Assembly (NCBI GenBank): GCA_940671915.1
Contig: CALNVZ010003433.1
Coordinates: 20,825,916-20,889,915, forward strand
DNA: 64,000 nt
Source: Paracentrotus lividus
Lineage: Eukaryota; Echinodermata; Echinoidea; Camarodonta; Echinidae
Direction of reading: 5' to 3'
Shown here: one piece after another, positions 62,546 through 64,000 of the stretch
How positions within the stretch are numbered: position 1 is the stretch's first letter
Layout of the letters: each line of letters begins with the position of its first letter
Position numbers and translations under genes: made by a program
The notes under the pieces: model-generated
Told to the model about the DNA's origin: nothing
The model's input: the letters and a program-made list of their open reading frames with translations, nothing else
Databases searched by the model: none

Positions 62546-62940
62546 ACGTACATTTATGGTTCTTACATGGCAATACATTGAGCCCCGATCACACCTTTGT
62601 GTTTTGGGGCTGCGTTTTACCTCATTAGCCGAACGCATCCTTGAGGCAGGCCTACGCAGCTCAATCTTCGGTTGCAATCAGACTGTTTTGGATGGAGCTC
62701 GATGTAGTTCGTACATGGTTTGCTTGCCTTTTACCTCTTTCTAGCTCGCTTTTTCTCGTAGCAGTACGATTCAGTACGAGGTTTGCTCGTAGCATTGCAC
62801 GTGTTCCTCGTTCACCACTGTTGTTGCTCGCTAATCGCTCGCTCTAGCTCTTCTCACCTCGATTCACTGCGCATTCACTCGCTAAAACTATTGTTGCGTT
62901 CAAGCTCGTTCAGTTGCGGGTGTTTGAATAAATAATAATA
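62546..62940. other. IKK intron, CTCG-rich stretch
   Basis: CTCGCT and CTCGTA motifs recur many times between about 62720 and 62920, giving a weakly periodic sequence. No exon is supported. Confidence 0.5.
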
Positions 62941-62942
62941 AT

Positions 62943-63370
62943 AATACATGGGATTTTTATAGCGCCATTTTCCATTTAAATAAAATGCTCAAGGCGCTTT
63001 TTACAAAGTAATACAAAGAATAGTACACAAGGATGAATGTCTGTCTTCAATAATAAATACAAGTGAACAAATAAGACTTAAGATTCGTCTTGAACGTTTC
63101 CAATGAAGATGAATCTTTCAGCTCCTGTGGAAGTGTATTCCACAGGGCTGGACCGGCATGAGCAAAAGCTCGCTCCCCCCATGATTTTTTTGACAAGGGA
63201 ATTTGCAAAAGACCAGAGGAAGACGACCGTAAGGTTCGTGTGGGTTGGTATTTAATTAAAAAAGATCTATTGTACTCAGGGGCTGTTTCATTGATGATAT
63301 GGTAGACCAAAAGTAGTATTTTGAAATTGATACGTTCTCTTACGGGCAACCATCTTTGCCCTCAAACACT
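62943..63370 (-). mobile_element. LINE 3' fragment (CR1/L2-like), minus strand
   Basis: On the minus strand a frame runs from WLPVRERINFKILLLVYHII through APEYNRSFLIKYQP, then SWGERAFAHAGPALWNTLP and SSLETFKTNLKSYLF. This is the C-terminal end seen in reverse transcriptases of CR1/L2-like and related LINEs. The 3' UTR follows (AAAGCGCCTTGAG, GGCGCTATAAAAATCC) and ends in an ATT-repeat tail at about 62930-62945. The element is 5' truncated near 63370, as is usual for LINE insertions, and orientation is opposite to IKK. Confidence 0.88.
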
Positions 63371-63420
63371 GCGAACTGACCATCGTCAGAGCAAAGATGG
63401 TTCACTCATTGGTTCACTCA

Positions 63421-63530
63421 TTTTTTTACAGAGCAAAGATGCTTCATCTTTGCTCTGTAAAAAAAGATGGTTCACTCATTTTTTTACAGAGCAAAGATGC
63501 TTCATCTTTGCTCTGTAAAAAAATGAGTGA
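63421..63530. repeat. Two tandem perfect palindromes
   Basis: The palindrome at 63421-63465 is TTTTTTTACAGAGCAAAGAT plus its inverse around CTT. The second, 63472-63530, is a perfect inverted repeat with 28-base arms (TCACTCATTTTTTTACAGAG and eight more) and a 3-base centre. The unit GATGGTTCACTCATTTTTTT links them. Minus- and plus-strand frames here are by-products. Confidence 0.93.
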
Positions 63531-64000
63531 AAATGATAACGGGAAAGTGGTAAAAAAGCAGTTTTTCGGCGAGTGTTTTTTTCCGGACATACAAGCGCAC
63601 GTCCGGTCCACGCTCATTTCCCCTCTCCGTTTAGCTCCGCCCTTAGCAACGCATGGCTTTGTTTGTTGGACGTTCACGGTCATGTGTTGTGTGATGTGAT
63701 TTCTATTGGCTTTTTGTTTCGTTTTTGTGAGCGAATAGCGAACTAAACTCTCTTTAGCTGCACTCAGCTGTGCGATGCCACACAACCTGCTGTGAATAAA
63801 GCTGTCATCCGGGATAGCGGAGCGCAAACGAATGTCAAATCTAACAATCGGGTGGGGGGGGGGGGTTATGTGGGGAAAAGCTACTTATTGCTTGACTTAG
63901 CTATCTGGATCCAAATGAATGTTAATTTCAGCATTTTATTTTAGGGCCGCGATATCTGTTGTCCTGATGGGAAATTAAAACCTCCCTATAAACAAATTTG
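63531..64000. other. Rest of IKK intron, no feature assigned
   Basis: Locally GC-richer with a G homopolymer near 63852-63866. A frame on each strand is open for about 100 codons but without recognisable domain. The next IKK exon was not found before the window ends. Confidence 0.45.

Noticed and set aside
63444..63827. 127-codon minus-strand frame at the right end
   Set aside because: It runs through the tandem palindromes and shows no domain. It may be an unrelated repeat.

Overview
The window looks like nuclear DNA of a marine deuterostome, most likely an echinoderm and plausibly a sea urchin. It is AT-rich and intron-rich, with GT-AG splicing, many small terminal-inverted-repeat (TIR) elements, tRNA-headed SINEs, a LINE tail and a DIRS-type retroelement. 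The species is an inference: no species-diagnostic gene was seen. A 25-base run of N at 48001-48025 marks an assembly gap.

Two protein-coding genes are well supported, both on the plus strand. (1) Positions 395-23641 hold 21 exons of a DLG5 (discs large homolog 5) MAGUK scaffold gene. The 5' exons lie upstream of the window. The joined exons stay in frame for 2102 codons and end in a natural stop. Domain order is long coiled coil, PDZ1-PDZ2, a long disordered linker, PDZ3, PDZ4, SH3 and a guanylate-kinase-like domain. (2) Positions 60245-62301 hold the first two visible exons of an IkB kinase (IKK alpha/beta type), covering most of the kinase N-lobe up to the hinge. The gene continues past the right edge. 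DLG5 acts in polarity and junction scaffolding and IKK in NF-kB signalling; the sequence shows no functional link between them.

The roughly 36.6 kb between the genes has no convincing host gene. It contains the DLG5 3' region with a degenerate repeat array (23.7-24.2 kb), AT-rich DNA with a polypurine tract (28.3-28.7 kb), a rearranged inverted-repeat complex with a nested foldback element (31.5-35.2 kb), and a cluster of MITE-like elements, one nested in another (36.8-39.9 kb). Next come a MITE family with two copies (42.9 and 46.6 kb) and an AAT microsatellite. The DIRS region covers 47.6-51.0 kb: a tyrosine-recombinase C-terminus with an internal complementary region, and a short derivative with inverted terminal repeats. 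A roughly 1.33 kb unit is tandemly triplicated at 48.0-54.4 kb. Copy 1 carries the DIRS derivative, copy 2 carries another element, and copies 2 and 3 preserve the corresponding empty sites.

The most unusual observation is that exon edges have been repeatedly duplicated into neighbouring introns. DLG5 exons 3, 9, 11 and 14 and IKK exon 2 each have partial copies nearby, carrying decoy splice sites. At exon 11 this has produced six copies, one of which is still an open, phase-compatible candidate exon. Next most interesting is the DIRS pair, where an internal complementary region and an empty insertion site independently define the same element ends.
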